Position numbers and translations under genes: made by a program. Of a stretch of DNA of 64,000 nt, positions 13,801 through 29,115 are shown piece after piece. The stretch comes from Panonychus citri (lineage: Eukaryota > Arthropoda > Arachnida > Trombidiformes > Tetranychidae), in NCBI RefSeq assembly GCF_014898815.1, contig NW_026515549.1:248001-312000 (forward strand), written 5' to 3'. The first letter of the stretch is position 1; each line of letters begins with the position of its first letter. The notes below the pieces were generated by a model. The model made no database searches. It was not told where the DNA came from and saw only the letters and a list, made by a program, of their open reading frames with translations.

Positions 13801-16800
13801 ATTCTCAAAATTTCATAGTTTCACTGGCTGCTCGTTCGCCGTTTATAAGAGTGATTTAATACTTTCTTGGGAGATGAGAAGGAAGAAAAAGATTTAATTC
13901 AATTTGATGATGGATAAAAGTGAAAATACTAAAGATGAAGCGATGGAGAAGTAAAAATTGTTACAAAAAGGCCAAGAAAAGGTAAAATTATTCACTTTCA
14001 CTTGGGACATAACTCCTATTTTTAGATTTCGTTATATTGTCAAAGTGGAAAAGTTCATGTTTACAATCAGCAGAATATAGAAAGTTGATTAACTTTTAGT
14101 CATTCATATCATTTGACTCTTTGACTTTAGTTATTAATAATAAAGTAAAAATTAATCAGTTTCTAACCTTAAGTTGAATGCTAAACGATTAGCAATTGAT
14201 TTCAACTCAGTTCACTGAGACTGAAAAAAAGAAAACCTCAAACTGTAAATGAATCGGATTCCATAATTTTAGTTTTCATCTTCCATGTAATTTAAATCTC
14301 ATGTGACGCTTTGTCCCCTTTTATTAATCTAACATTTTATTTACACATTAAACTTAATTTAAACCATGTTACTATTATTATAACATTAGCATCTTTGAGT
14401 AAATTGTATTTCCATTTTTTTCTGAATTCAGAATTTTTCATTTTTCACTTTCAGTGTTGAGTGTTAAATCTATTATCTTATAAGCCTCTTATTGAATTAG
14501 ATTTTGATAATCAACGGTTACATCAGAACGTACGTAGGAAGAGATTTTTTCATTCTTTTCCGAAATATCCATGAAAATGTAAACAATAAGAACAATGAGA
14601 ACAATAAAAACAGCGTTTGGCTCCAAACAAAAAGCGTTCGAGTGAAGTTTTTGTCAACAGGAGTCAAATGTTTAGAGTTCATTTTGATGCTCGGCGATCC
14701 TAAAGTAGATTTTAGAAGATAAAAGAGATTCAAAGGAAAAGTGTTTCAATCATAAGAACCTCAAAAAGTCATTTTAAGAATTCAAAATCAAATATTCTTT
14801 TATTAACAATTCAAATCGCTGGGATGTTCACAGTCGAAGTCAATATATATGTAATGTTTTAGATTATCTTCAATGTCGATTTCTTTCATTTTCGATGTTT
14901 TTTTTGATAGAAGCCTTAATTTAGATAAAGTTCTTAATCATCACGATACTTTTTACATCTGACGAATAGTAAATCTTATCATCTATTAGTAAATCGCTTG
15001 ATATTCCAACACCCATTCCAATTTTACTCAATGAACTTGATAGAAACACTGAGAAACCGAACTAAGAAACCGAACTAAGAAAGGGATGGTAAATCAATAT
15101 AATCAAATGTGCTTTAATATGAGTCAAAAATTTTCTATTTGAATTTAAAAAGATATTCTCTGCTGATTGGTAAGGTGTGTTTACATTAATCTGTTGCTAG
15201 AATAAAGTGTAAACAAATAGCGAAAAGATAATCTCTTTTTTGTGTTGCAGATTAAGAATTGAGATTAAAACCAGTAACCTTTATATTCCGTTTGAATATG
15301 TTAACTCAAACGTTGTGCTCATTTTGATTCTCATGCCCATCAAGTGTCTGCAGCTTATATCTGGTTTATCCTGAAAGTTTTTATTATCTTTCTGCTGATA
15401 CTGAACTGATAATGTCAACCTTAAGTATAATAAGGCTCAGGAATTGAGTAAACAAGCAATAGGATTGATGACTGGCCGATAATAAATTATTTGTTTGTTG
15501 TTTTTCATCAGCTGACCAGTTGATTTTTCCAAAGGTGTTAACATGGCAAAGAATATTTATCCTGAATGATTAATAGTTCTCACAGGAATTGATGGATGCA
15601 AATAACTGCCTGTAAGACACACGATCCTTGTTGTGGTTCAAACAGAACATGTTGATCCGTTGGATAAGAAGAGAAAGAGAAATGTATAAACTCCTCTGAG
15701 ATATTTTCAATAGTTCGAAGCATCTCGATAACTTATCATTCCATGTTATCACATTTTTCATTTTCTCCACTTTCAGATGATTATATTTTCTTTACGAAAT
15801 GTTTGTTTCCATGTTTATCCTTGTCTGTCAAATTTTTCTTTTATTGATATTTCGCTTTTCATCTTCATCTCCTCACAATCAATAATCATATCAAACCTTT
15901 TTAAACATAATAAAAAGTTTCCATTGAGAGTGAGAATTAGAATATTTCTTCCTTATTCCATCCAAGGTTAAGTTGATTGAAAAATAAACAGAAACAAGAA
16001 GATCGAAAGAGTAAAGATGAGTAACAAATGTGCGATTGATTAATATCAATAAAATATTAATAATCATTTTATCCAAATTCTATTTTCACTAATATTTACT
16101 GAAAGTATCTCTACATTTTTCTAATCAACAGTTATAATAATAACTCTTATTCTTTGATAACTTTCAACTCCCACTTCTTGACTTTTCAGGTTCTGTTTCA
16201 TGATAATATGATTTATATTTGTGTGGGAACCAGAACGCAAACGTTTTCTCCATGTAACTGAAAGATTATCGTTTTTTTCATTTACATCAACTTATTTTAT
16301 CAACATTTTCTCTTACATGCTTCCTTTTTTATGCAGCTCTTCAATGTGTGGGCAACTGATGATGGATATGTATTCATATTGTGATAAATAATGAAGTATA
16401 TTCATAGATTATGATTGCTTTTTTCAGCATGGGTCAAGAATCAACAAAATTCCGTTTTTTCTCTCAATCTTTCCAGTAAATTTGACTTCTAACGCAATAA
16501 CTCAACTTGAATTCTATGGAAACTGAAATGGCTTTGGTCAGTCAGAATTGGGGCCTTACAATGTCAATAAATACCAATGGATTTCATGGACAACCTGATT
16601 AGAGAAACTTTTTCATAGTATTATAGAAATGGATTGAATCATGTAGCCTTTTCAATGGAAACTTGTTGAAAGGGAAACTTGAGTGAAGAAAAATAGAAAT
16701 GAGAAACAATTGAATATTGATGATCCATCTCTCTACTTGTAGATCTTAATCATCAAAATGAAAATCTTAAAATTCGATGAAAAGTTTCGATGTTATGTAG

Positions 16801-19800
16801 CCATAATTCTGGTTAAATCGATTGAATAGTTGGAATTGCCTTTGGTAGAGGTTTTTGTTCATTGAGAAAACAATTCGTCAATATTAAGAACACACCAAGT
16901 TAGAAAAGAATAACAAAAATTACAGGTAAATAGAATAATCTGATAAGATGAACAGAAAAGTTCAGAATAAACATAGAAGGAAGATAAGTTTACAATCTCT
17001 ATCATCTTGATTATCTAAATCTTATTATTGTCTTCATACTTAAATGTGCTTACATTTTATTGGAAAGGTAAAAAGTAAATCAATCAAGAATCAAAATGAT
17101 TCGTTTTTCATATTCATTTGATTTTGTTTTATTTTCACAATTTTGGTTTGTTGATAGTTTTTTACATTTATCTTAATGCAAAAGAAAATATATTATCAGA
17201 TTAGAAGAGAAATACCGACAAACGTTGAGTTTCATTGTTCAAACGTCATGAATCCATTCACATGATCACTGGGAGTGAAAACTCCCGCAGTGCGAATATT
17301 CAAATTTTATTATTTCTTTTTCCAGATATCACAAAATTGCATCATTATTTATGAATATTCTTTTCTCATTGAGTTGCATTGAGTCATTAGTTAACTCTTT
17401 TTCTTATAACTAGATTTTTCATTCGAAATTAATGTAATTCCGGCTTAAATTACCAAGAGCTAATGATTTAACTCGTCTACCGTTTATTATTTGCTACTTC
17501 AAGAGACTCGTTTGTCTACCATGGTGTCAAATCTGCAATTGTCTAGATATTTTTTCTTGAACGAAACTGAAACTTGAGGTTTCATGTTTATTATTAACAG
17601 CAGTCTATCTACTAGAATGAGCCTTTCTATACTAATAATCACTGATTTCTCACTAGTCAATTAAAAACTATGTTTTCGTTTATTGTTGTATTTAAAAACT
17701 AAATGATTCAATGCCAACATTGTTTCTCTGAATGATTGAATGAATGAGATGAAAGTTCACGATATTAATAAATCTAAATATGAATACATTTAATTTCATC
17801 AGGGATTTTCAATGAACTGCTATTCTAAGGATTCAATTTACCCTTTTAACTTTTGTTTGATACTCATTCCAACGAGATGATAACCGAGTTGTTTTAATTA
17901 CGATGATGGTAAAGACTTACCTTTTGGGTGAACAAAAAAAACTCAGGAAAAGATAAACAAAAAAGATAGAAAATAAACAAGCAATATGAAAAAGAAAAAA
18001 TCGATAATAAGATAAAACGAGAAAAGTTCTAACTCGGACAATCTTGTATTCGTCTAAATCAGTTAATTTCATCACAATGCAAATGAAATCCAATTGTGCT
18101 GCAGTTAAATAGGATCGATAATCATTTACAGTTTTGTATTCTTTCTTAGTCCAATCAAGTTTCCTAATCGCTTTGCATTTGGATAGTTAATCTCTCGATT
18201 CGTCTTGACTTGAAAAATATTAATAATCTGCTATGAGCAGAGATTCATTGGGATTTAAGAGTTTTTCAACTGAAATGAATAAACTTATTATTCCAACAAT
18301 TCTCATCCGAAATGTAATGTGAATATAAACTTGAGATATGATAAGTTAAATGGCCCGAAAATCATTAGAAACATTTACTATTATACTTTGTTACTATTTC
18401 ATTTGCAGAAATATGAATCCAAAAAGTTGACTGAAATAAGAAAGCAATAGATTGTATTGTTCTTATAATCATTTTAATTACGAGCTAATTTAAAGACTCT
18501 AAACTGATGATGTTTTCTAGTTAAGTGGAAAAGGCTCATTTAATTGGCCATTTATATGCAGCATGTCAGCCCTAATTTAACCTGATTCACCCTTTATCTC
18601 AACATCATCCCTGTCATCTCATCTTTTATTTACATTTTTCATCTTTTTTCCTGATGACATTAGCCCATTATCCTTAATTCAGCTCATCAGAATCTTTGTC
18701 TACTTTCAAATTGGACAATTTTCTATTTACAAACATTCTTAGTGTCATCTTAATTCAGTATGATTACTCATCACTCTTGCTAATAATGATATTATATTTT
18801 TTACAGAAAAAGAAAAAGTAAAAGTAAACGTAAAAGAGTTTTACTTTTCCATAAAATCTTTTCTTAAAATTAAGTAAAACTTATGGTGGAGAGAATGAAG
18901 AAAATATCAAGTAATTGAAAGTTATTTCTATTATATTACATGGGAGTGAATTTACTTCATTCTGATTCATTTGTATTTCTCACCTTGATTGGATTACCTT
19001 TCCAACTTTCCAACTTTATCATGTTTACCGTTATATTTTCATACATGTTTAAAAATTCAAAATACTTCTCAAAATGATTTAACTCTCAGCTACCTGAGGA
19101 TTATAAGACATGATATTAATAGTAATTGATTTATCTCTTATATTTTAATTTAATAGCATCATTAGGATATAACAATTATGTTTTTCATTAATTTCTTGTG
19201 GATTTACTTTAATTCTGATAATTTTATGTCGTTTCTTTTGCTTAATTACCAATAATTTAAGCAGAAAAGTGAAAAAAGTGTAATACTAATCATATATCAC
19301 AAGCTCTTAGTCTTGATAATGATTAGTGTTTATTATCACTCATCGGATACACGAAAAGTAACCATTGTAGTTTTTGCAGATTATTTCTTAATAGTTATGA
19401 TGCATCTCTCTTTTCATTATGTTTGAATTAACATTTGTCTCTGGTGATCAACATAAATTGCGTATTATCATCAATTTATTTGATTGTTCATTCGAAAAGG
19501 TGTAATAAGAATGAATAACCTTGAATACTAATGATGCTCACAAAATGCTGGTTACATTAACACCAAGATGAAATATTATCATTAAAATGTTATAATTGAA
19601 TAAATAATCGAGTTAATTGTCTTTTTCATTGTGTGTTTTATATTCAATTGTAATTATTTATTGTTCTATCTCATCGTTTCAGAGATTTTGATTTATGTTT
19701 ATTGTTTTTTTAAACAGATTTTTATCAAATTGAAATGTTCTTTAATTATCAATCTAAATTTGATTCATATCAAACTTTTAACTGGTTTGATTCAATTTCT

Positions 19801-22800
19801 AATTCTTATGGGGCTAACACTAATTCTCATCTCATTTATTGTGACCATCGATATGATCTAATTACTTGATACACATCTAAATCTTAATTTCTTTGACCAT
19901 AATCCATTCAAGTACAAATTGATGCAAATATTTAATCTTAAACAAGATTGATTAACAAATCAACTGTATCCTTATTGAGATGAAAAGGCAAATTAATCTA
20001 TTTCTCATTGATACTTATTCGTGGTATCGGTTAATTAGATTGAGATTGACTGAACATTGCATTGGATCAACAACTTTACTCACATCTTACTTGTTAATCT
20101 TATCAGTAAATAATTATATCACTAATGAAGATTTCAACTATTGATTAGATTATAAGTGTTGATTAAGACTATGGTCAAGTATAAGTCAAGTTGACCAATT
20201 TTGGAGGGATGACCTTCCGTGATTGAGTTTCACTGGAAAAGAGTAAATATTTATTGACATGATCTTAATATCTGATTAGTACATTTGGGACTAAGAAATT
20301 TAGTTAATAGAAACGGTAAATGACCGGATAAGAATTTGAATGAGATCAATTTGACAATTAATTGTTCTTAAATGTCTGAAATAAGAAAGTTAATTGATTA
20401 AAACTTTCACTTTGGCTAATCAAATCATTTAATTGTGATATTGAAAGTTTACAATGTTTGAAGAGCAAAAGTTAATAATAAAAGTCTCAAGATTGAATGT
20501 GAACTTGCTGATTAGCCGGAGGCTATTTAAAGTGTGGCTTATCATTTAATCATTTCGAGACAATAAAACTTAATGGTGAATGTCAATCAATTTTTATTGT
20601 TGACAATCAGTTTGATGAGCTTAAAATGACCAGAAACTTTGTCAATATCACTTCAGGTTAAACCTAAGCTACACCATTGAATTAGTAGCATTTAATTGTT
20701 TTCATGTAACAACAATCGTATTACAAATTTCATTTATTGAACAATTGAATTGAAGTCTTAAAATTAATTTTCTTAAATCACTTGAACTTCTAGAAGAGAT
20801 TTTACTTTTCAGATTCTTTCCGTAAATCTGATTAACTTTAATTCTTAGATTCTAACCTAGGACATGATTACGACTTGATTATTGCTTCATGAAGTAACAA
20901 GAGATACGAATCAACAACAGAATCTTCATTGCAATCATGATCGAAACGAGGGATGAAAATTTCAAAATTATTTGACAGAGAAAAAAAATGATAATTCAAT
21001 TTCTAATAATATCACTGGTTGAATGATGCAAAGTTTAATCAGATTAAAAACTCATCAACGAATAGTAAGTTGATTAAGGATTTCCAATGAAAATCTATTG
21101 ATTAATTAGCAGAATTTGCCAACTCTCATTAGACTTAGAAACATCACCCACCATTCTGATAATTACCTCAATTCTCTCGGTGAAGCAAAGACTGAATCTC
21201 AGACCTTTTCTTAGCATTTGAAAGTCAATTAAATTGTAAAGGTTGAAACTGTTGATTAACAGGTTACGGCAATGTAAACACAAATTAAAGTTATAATTAA
21301 CATGAGATATTTACCTGTCAACAGCAATTGAACCAATTTAAGGTGGACCAAAATCATTCTCATGTCCAGTTAATTTTTCAGCCTCTTATTTACTCTGTTT
21401 GTTGTCATAATATTTCAATAGACTTGAGATTATTTTCGCCCGATGGTCAAATGATATGAAAAAGAAGATGGAAATTTATGATGATATTGTCAAAAGAGAT
21501 GGAAAGATGGATATTAACACAGAACGAAACTTAATGTTCTTTGTCAATAAGTTTCTTCATCCTATTGACATGTAAAAGTGAAGAAAGAAGTTGAGGTGAT
21601 TGAGAGGAACAGCAACAAGTTATTCAAATACTATTATCATGTTATCCATTGAGTATTTCTTATAATCTTCTCTATTATATTTCCTTTTCCTCTATTGCAC
21701 GTGACTTGATTGTAACATGTTTGTTCAATTGAACTTATTAATTCTTAATGAAAACCTTCAAGTTAACACTTTTTTTTTCTTATGGCATTTGCAGCTTTTG
21801 TTGATTGTCATTAAACCATGAAAACAGTTACGACTTGTAATACATTTAATAAGTTAAACATACAGAAACCATCGGTATAATCTAATTTCCGGGTTATCTG
21901 GTTATCATGTTTATCACTCGAAATAAGCTCATCAAGAAACTTTATCGAATTGACATTTTTTTGTTTACATTTCGTTTGATCTTAATATCAACAAAATTGT
22001 ATTCATATCACATATAAGGCAAGTTACCTGTAAATGTCTCGTACATTTGGTTGATACAATTGGTTCTGTTCAAATTGTAATCAACTTCTTGGCTCTTTGC
22101 GATCAAGAAAAAGCTATTCTGTCGTTTCTATTGTGATATGATAACAATTAATTTGAAGGAAATCAATTATCCCTCAATAAATGATACAGTTAAAGGAGAA
22201 ACAAGATAATAGTAAATAATTAACTCTCATGAAAACAATATGTATCCTGTGAGGAAATGAATGTTAACCTAATTTATGTTTTTCTTTTCACTTTTGATTT
22301 TCTAGGTTTTTTTAATTGCAGTGATTTCCGTTGATTATTTGCTCAAAATTCACCATCTAATCATCTCAGTCAATCTCAATGTCTGTTAATTGATAACAAT
22401 TACCAAGTTTACATTAAGTGTAAAACAATTGAAAGTTAAACCATAACATTTAAATTTCAGTTTCGTGCAAAAATTTTCACTTGATCTTGAAACTGCTCAA
22501 TCTAATTAATTGAATGATTAAATTACGCCAATCAATGTAATATTAATCACCGAGAGCACTTGATTAGTATTAATAATTGATTGTTGATTAGAATGTAAGT
22601 TTTATAAGAGTTTTTTTGACACGAATACAAGAAATTAAATTACGATAAACTAAATTGGTTATTAATCTTAATTCTATTAGATTAGTTTGTAATAAAAAGA
22701 TATGAATATTCAATTAAAACAAGATGAATGGCTGCTTAGTATGTCTATGAGTAGAAAAAGTGATGATAAAGGGATCGAAAGTAGGAGGAAGATAAGAGAA

Positions 22801-23632
22801 GGATGAGGAAGAGAAGGAGATGATATTGATGAAGAAAAAAAGTGTTCCAAATAAGATGATAAGAAGAAGAGAATTAACATGAAAAAGTAAAAAAGTTGAT
22901 GATAAATGAGAAAAACATTCGATGGAATCATTGACGATGAACATGAAGATAAATATATTCGCATTATTATTTGTCTCATGGGGATTGGAATGAAAATATT
23001 TTTCATATCATTGAAGTTTCATGTATTCACGAATAAGATCAATCCGGAAACAGATTCAAGAACGATCAAAGTATCAGGTATAAAAATTCAATTCTCTACT
23101 CAGCATTCGTACCATTTCTCTTCTGAAAGCAGAATGAGAATTGAAGAGAAATGGAAAAGTAAAGTGAAAGTGAAGACTAAAGGAAAACATGAGATGATTC
23201 CAATTCAATGGATTATGTTGATTCTTGTTAACCCTTCGCTTACTTGTTAAATGTATCATTAGTAGTCTGTCTGATTGTTTGTTCGCCATAATTAGATACA
23301 TAATATTGGATTTATACCTTTTGGGATATTCCAAGTATCTGTTATCATGTTATCATCTTATCATCTTAAGCTCGATTCCTGTCAATTGCTCATTGATAGT
23401 ATTAGAGTATCACAACAATAAGATCCCATGTAAATGCTACAAGATAATTGATGAGCTAATGCACTGAATGAAAAGTTTATTGCTTAGTCTCAAGTCTTTT
23501 GCATTTACTTTTTCTGGTCAATTCTATTGGTAAATTAGCCTTACGATGCTAATTCCCACTCATCTCTCTAATCATCTTTATCCTCATCTCAATCTTCATC
23601 ATTCTTTCTTATTTTGAAACTTTCGAATCAAC

Positions 23633-23640
23633 TATAAATA
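23633..23640 (+). promoter_or_regulatory. TATA-like element, possible distal promoter
   Basis: TATAAATA followed about 30 bp downstream by pyrimidine-flanked CATATT and then a T/C-rich leader-like region. It could be a distal promoter for dimm with a 5' UTR intron, but no splice link to the coding exons was established. Confidence 0.2.
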
Positions 23641-26006
23641 CTCTGGATGCACATTCGATCATATTATCAATTGATTCGTTTCACTTTTATCTCTCTCTCT
23701 CTCTCTCTCGCAGTCATTATTTTTCTCTCATTCATTAGATTATCTTGTTTTCTCTTTTAATTTATCTCTTTTATTTACTCTCATCAATTCTTTGTTTCAT
23801 CTTCATCACACTCGCTCACAAATACAATCCAACCATCTTCTATCTTAATGGAAACAACTCAATTGTTTGACTCATCTCCATGATCCATTGATTATCAACA
23901 CTTTATTATCAAGATAAACTGTTAATTTGCACAAATAATTAACTTCTTCTCGTTTTTTAAATGTGTCTTTTGCAATAATTTGATTGGTCACGATTGTGAT
24001 TGAATTTATTCAGATTAAATTGATTAAATTGATCAATCTGATAGTAACTTGACTGTTTTTTACTTCTTCAACCATCTTAATATCATTATCATCATTAATA
24101 CTCATTGTACTTGCATCATCAATAATGTATATTATCATTATCTCATCACCATAATCACACAGAACTACACAGAGTTAGATTGAAAATTTGATTGAAATTG
24201 ATTGTTACCTGAATATTATTAGATTTTTTTTTCTTTTCTATAACTAAATGTGTGATTGAAATGATTGTGATGATCAAATTGAATTAGGATAAAGATGAAA
24301 AGTAAAAACTACAAACATATTTGTATTTACATTTGACTTTATCAACTTATCAGGAATGAATTGTGATCGGGAAAAGGTTATATCTAATTCTCAGCATGAA
24401 TCTATCATGAGATTAGATTGAGCACAATAAAAGGTTAACGATAACGTCCTAATGATATTTTCTGTAAGCTTAATGGTTAGTATATTTCAATTTACGATCA
24501 GTGATTCACTTCCGCCATTTTAAATTATTATGGTTTCATGTTACTCGTAGATGGACAAAATAATCAAAAATTAAAGTTAAATTGATTATCAAATCAAAGT
24601 TTAACTAAAATTAAAGGTTAAAGTTACGGACCAATCAATTGATCGATTGATTAATTGTCTTAAAAGACTTTAGTTGAAATTGTCAATAGACTTGATTATT
24701 GATTCAGTCAATTGATTCAATTATTAATTAGTCGTCTGGTGTAAGTTCAATTTCCAATCATGTTTTCCCATGAACGAGGTTTTATAAAAGAATCAACCAG
24801 GCGATTAGATGGATTAATCCCCATGATATGAAAATGCTATTGAAATTGAAACTTGCATCAAATTTCAAGATAATCTCATGTTGATCTGATTCACTAATCC
24901 TTTTTAAACACATTACATGAACATGAGCATTAATCAAACTCAATGTTTTTCATTTGCTGAAAATTGATAAATCAGTGAGCCGATACAATAATTAATCAAC
25001 TGTTCAGTTATTATTATAATAACATTGTAATTGAAATAACCTCATGAAAACATGGGCATTAATTTTGATTTAATTTCAATTATTCATTTTGTTTCCTCTT
25101 AATCAGACATCAGAACTACTTGTTCCTCCTCAATTATTTACTCACTTCTATTAATAGAAATTTCTGAAATCTATTTAATTCTGATAGTATCTTTAAATTA
25201 ATCATCTAAATATTTAAAATGTTCAATGCTAATATATTAGTTTTAAATTCATCGATTCTATCTAAATTCATATTGTTTCATCTCCTGAAAATCAACAATT
25301 CTCATGCAGTAATCAGAAATTATTTGTAATTCTAAGGGATTAGAAAAAGATATCAGTTTATTCAATAAATTAGATTCTGTGTCAAGTTTGCCTTTTCTTC
25401 AAGTCAATGAAATGTCTCGAGTTAACTGAGACCGAGAGGTCAGAGGTTATCAGATTAAATCGCTATCGGTTTATTAAGTAATATATTTGATAACCTTTTC
25501 AAGTCTCGTCATGTGACTTGAATGATTAAAAGATTTGATTAAGTATCTGTCTCATTGTTTCATTTAATTTGATTTGTTTAGTTGAACAATCAGAGATATT
25601 TGAACATGTTAATCAAAATCTGTAAAGTGATTACTGTGTGAATATAGAGACTCTAAAATCAATTATCAACTGAATGGTCATCTTTATGGTCACACTAATT
25701 TGGTGAAACCTTTTAATGGACAATTGCAAACCTTGACCATTAATGGTCATCATAATAAAATCTATTGGCTTCAGTTGAATTGACATTATTGGTGCTAAAG
25801 TAATAATCATTATCTTCATGACAAAGGTCATCACAAGAGATGAGCTTTACAAGCAGTTTGAATGATCACAATTCTATGAAATCAACTAATACATGATATA
25901 AAATGAAAGAGAAAAATATAATCATCATCATCAACTAATTGTGTTATTGTTTTTATCTATTCTCACAGAATAACAAGTTAATCGAATCAAATCTGACCGG
26001 AACTTT

Positions 26007-26036
26007 TATATATCTTCTTGGTCAGAAAAACAGTCA
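26007..26036 (+). promoter_or_regulatory. Putative core promoter of dimm
   Basis: TATATA at 26007-26012 in a T-rich context, with TCAG and CAGTCA initiator-like words 15-25 bp downstream, about 90 bp before the first coding ATG of the bHLH gene. Spacing fits a TATA/Inr promoter and a short 5' UTR. No transcript evidence is available. Confidence 0.35.
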
Positions 26037-26123
26037 ACATTTTGCAAGAAAATTGGCAAGATCAGGATTGGAAATAGTAAACAATCAACTTAATAACTTG
26101 ATAATTAAAGAATAATCAGAAAT

Positions 26124-27732
26124 ATGAAATCAAGAAAGATTATCTCTGGACAAACTGAAGAGCCTGGTAACCCTCTTGGCGGTGTTAGTATCTGGAGGGA
26201 ACAGCAAACTCAATTAGAGGTATGGACAGTTGATTATGTACAATCAACTGATTAAATTGATGGAAATCATCATCATCATGACTGCGGAACAATTTCATTT
26301 GATAATAGAGTAATAACTTTTACTAATTGACTTTCTTTTTCTTTTTCTCTTTCTCTTCTATTCTGGTCATGATATTAACCATTTTATTGATGAACTACAA
26401 ACAAATCAACAACATGGACACATCATAAACAATAATAATCATCATATCGAAAAAAAAACCATTTGTCTGATGCCAATTTTTTTCTTCGAACTTTTCATCT
26501 ATTCTCTGGTTTTTATCATGGAAAATTATCTCCCATTGAACTATCACCTATGATGTAAAACATTGTTTCTTGAATACTGTAAACACTGACCACTGGCTAT
26601 TATTTTCTCGATAATCACTGATTACCAGAAAAGTCTAAGACTAATGAGAAAACGTCGAGGAAACGGCGATTCTAATATTGAATCAGTGAATCAAAGTAAA
26701 TCAAAAGCTAACATTAATTCAGTGAATTCAAGTAGCAGTAGCAACATAAATAGTAATTATAGCAACAGTAGTAACAGTAGCATAAGTAGTAATTGTAGTG
26801 TGAGTAGTAATCTTGATTCAAATAATAATATTAACCAATCAAATAATTTAACAATGAATAGAGTCGATGATTATGAGCATTCAGTGGCTGATGCAAGTGA
26901 ATCAACAGATGATTCGAGTTCAATGGGAGATGATGTTGACAGAGCTCGTAAGAGAAACCGTTTATCTCCTATTGAGCCAACCAACTATATGAATGGTTCA
27001 TCCTCGAATACTTATTCACATAACAGTCAAGGTCGTCGTAGAAAATCAACAGTTTCAGCTCGTGAACGTAATTTACGTCGACTAGAATCAAATGAACGAG
27101 AACGCCAACGAATGCATAGTCTCAATGATGCTTTTCAATCTCTTCGAGAAGTTATTCCTCATGTTAGATTGGAAAGGAAATTATCTAAAATTGAAACACT
27201 TACATTAGCCAAGAACTACATCATGGCGCTGACCAATGTTGTCTGTGAGATGAGAGGTGAGCAATTGCCTTACAAGGGACTTGTTCAATCACCTGATCCA
27301 TCAGATGGAAGTCAGGATGCCAACAACAATGGACTCATTGAATGTCAAGCTATTGTTAAGAATGAACTTGCAATAATAACCAATTCAGCTGATTACAAGA
27401 TTGAAACAGCAACAACAAACAATAATAATAATAATAATGATCATGAAAATCACCCTGAACAACAACAACAACAACAATCAATGGTGAATGGAATGGCCAT
27501 TGAATCATTTAATTCAAGTATTGTAAATGAAACTGATTTGAATGATGTTGATGATCAAATTGGTGTTAATGTTGGAGATATAAGTCTTCTCAATGTATTT
27601 AAAGGATCATCACAATCAAAGTTGGTTAATTGTTTTTCTGGTTTACTTGCTGACGATAATTTGCTAACTAACGGTAAACTTGAGCCATCTTTAGATCATA
27701 AAACGATTCTCAATTTTTCTGATGATCTTTAA
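26124..27732 (+). CDS. dimm: bHLH transcription factor, dimmed/Mist1 (BHLHA15) family
   Basis: Two exons: 26124-26219 (32 codons, donor GTATGG) and 26629-27732 (after TTACCAG), in phase 0, giving 399 aa. I chose the upstream ATG because its frame runs cleanly through the splice into the main exon; a start at 26644 would drop the first 37 residues. An in-frame TAA lies 18 bases upstream of that ATG. After a serine/asparagine-rich N-terminus, the bHLH domain at about 182-237 contains the run LESNERERQRMHSLNDAFQ and then IPHVRLERKLSKIETLTLAK, the diagnostic Dimm/Mist1 form that binds CATATG-type E-boxes. In flies Dimm switches on the large-dense-core-vesicle programme of peptidergic neuroendocrine cells; vertebrate Mist1 does the same for exocrine secretory cells. 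The C-terminal half is Asn/Gln-rich with no known domain. Confidence 0.9.
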
Positions 27733-29115
27733 CAATTTGATCATTTTAACTAATTAATTTAAGTTTCCTGTTTTTTATTACTTTTAAATCATCATAATGA
27801 ATCCTATTAATTTGCTGCTTTGCCAGTAATCATTTGCCATTAGTTTAATTGTTTCCATCGTCACATCATCATCATCATCATCATCATCGTCCTAATCAAC
27901 AACCTCTTCATTATCATCATCATCATCATCATTATCATTATGATTAACGTGTGTTTTTATGATTAATCCCTTGACAACCGTATACATGTAACAACGTATT
28001 CATCTCAGTGAATTACAGTTTAACCAGGAAAACAAATAATTGAATGATGAAAAATCTCAAAGACAGATTTCAATTGTTAACAATTTACCAAATCACCATT
28101 AATCACTTCAGCTTCATCATCTCAACTAATATAATCATCAAACTGTAATCACTCACTGACACACATAAACCAACATTACTTATCATAATAATAGACATTC
28201 TAGTTTAATGATTAACAATCACATTTTGAAACTGAACAATTAACTAGATCATCATTGCAATCATTCCCATTGATCAATTAATTTAATCATCTTCCAGATT
28301 CATTCTAGTTAATTCCTTAATTATTTAAATTATTCATTTGGTGCATTCCCTTTAATCACAATGAATCAAAATTATGTTAATAAAAATCAATCAATAATAT
28401 TGAGCTCATATTAATCTAAGTAATTAGTTTGCATTAGAAAAAATCTAACCATCGATAATTGTTTATTTCCATTAAATTATTAAATTGTTAATCTTTTCAA
28501 TTCCTCTTAATTATAATAATTATATCATGTACTATGTTTCAGATGAATTCTCAATCAGTTTAATTGATTGGACGAGAAATTTTTCCTTCGTTTTTGTTAA
28601 ATCATTTCAATTCTGCTTCTAACTAATCACCATTAAGTTAATTCACTGCAATACTAAAGGATTAAACAATACCAAATATCCAAAATTTAATCCCCTTGAT
28701 TGCTAAATTGATTTAATCACACTTTTAAGCGGATCTAAGGATTCGGTTGAGCGAAGGGCACATAAGCGAGAAGTTTTCGTTTCGAAGATGAACCTTCCAT
28801 GTGAAATCAATAAAAGAATTTTCAACAATTAATGACGAATTGTGATTATCTCGAAAATTCGAAACCTTAACAATCAACATAATCTAATAAAAGAAACAGA
28901 TCAAACTGCTTAATTATCAACAATTTATCTTTTTTTCGATAAATCAATAAATGGTTTAAAACGATAAGTTGATTAATTTAAATTCGCTTGTTTGACTTCA
29001 CTAATTTGAATCTATTCCAAAATAGTTGAGATTAAATTTCTTTCGCGCTGAAGAAGAATTAATTCTAATGGGGAAAAGTTTAACTCTAAAGATGATTTCG
29101 AGGAAATGGAAACTC
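27733..29115. other. dimm 3' UTR/intergenic, (CAT)n runs
   Basis: The region after the dimm stop carries several short (CAT/ATC)n trinucleotide runs (about 27868-27892 and 27914-27935), likely in the 3' UTR, then A+T-rich intergenic DNA. AATAAA-like words occur near 28380. No gene is seen. Confidence 0.5.

Larger units (their letters stand above)
6970..26123. other. 19-kb gene desert upstream of dimm
   Basis: About 19 kb between the divergent GNL2 and dimm genes in which I find no coding exon, tRNA or transposon. Open frames here are short, A+T-driven and lack family similarity. The first ~150 bp would hold the GNL2 5' UTR exon and promoter. The sequence is dense in TAAT/ATTA and CAATTAA words. 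Features that stand out are a (TC)26 run at 10792 and a TATAAATA near 23633 with T/C-rich sequence after it. By position the interval is a candidate cis-regulatory domain or unannotated upstream intron for dimm; that is inference only. Confidence 0.4.

Noticed and set aside
6970..26123. tRNA genes in the desert
   Set aside because: B-box-like words such as GGTTCAA occur, but none has a matching A-box and acceptor stem.
26644..26646. ATG at 26644 as the dimm start
   Set aside because: An upstream exon (26124-26219) with a good donor joins in frame and adds 37 residues.
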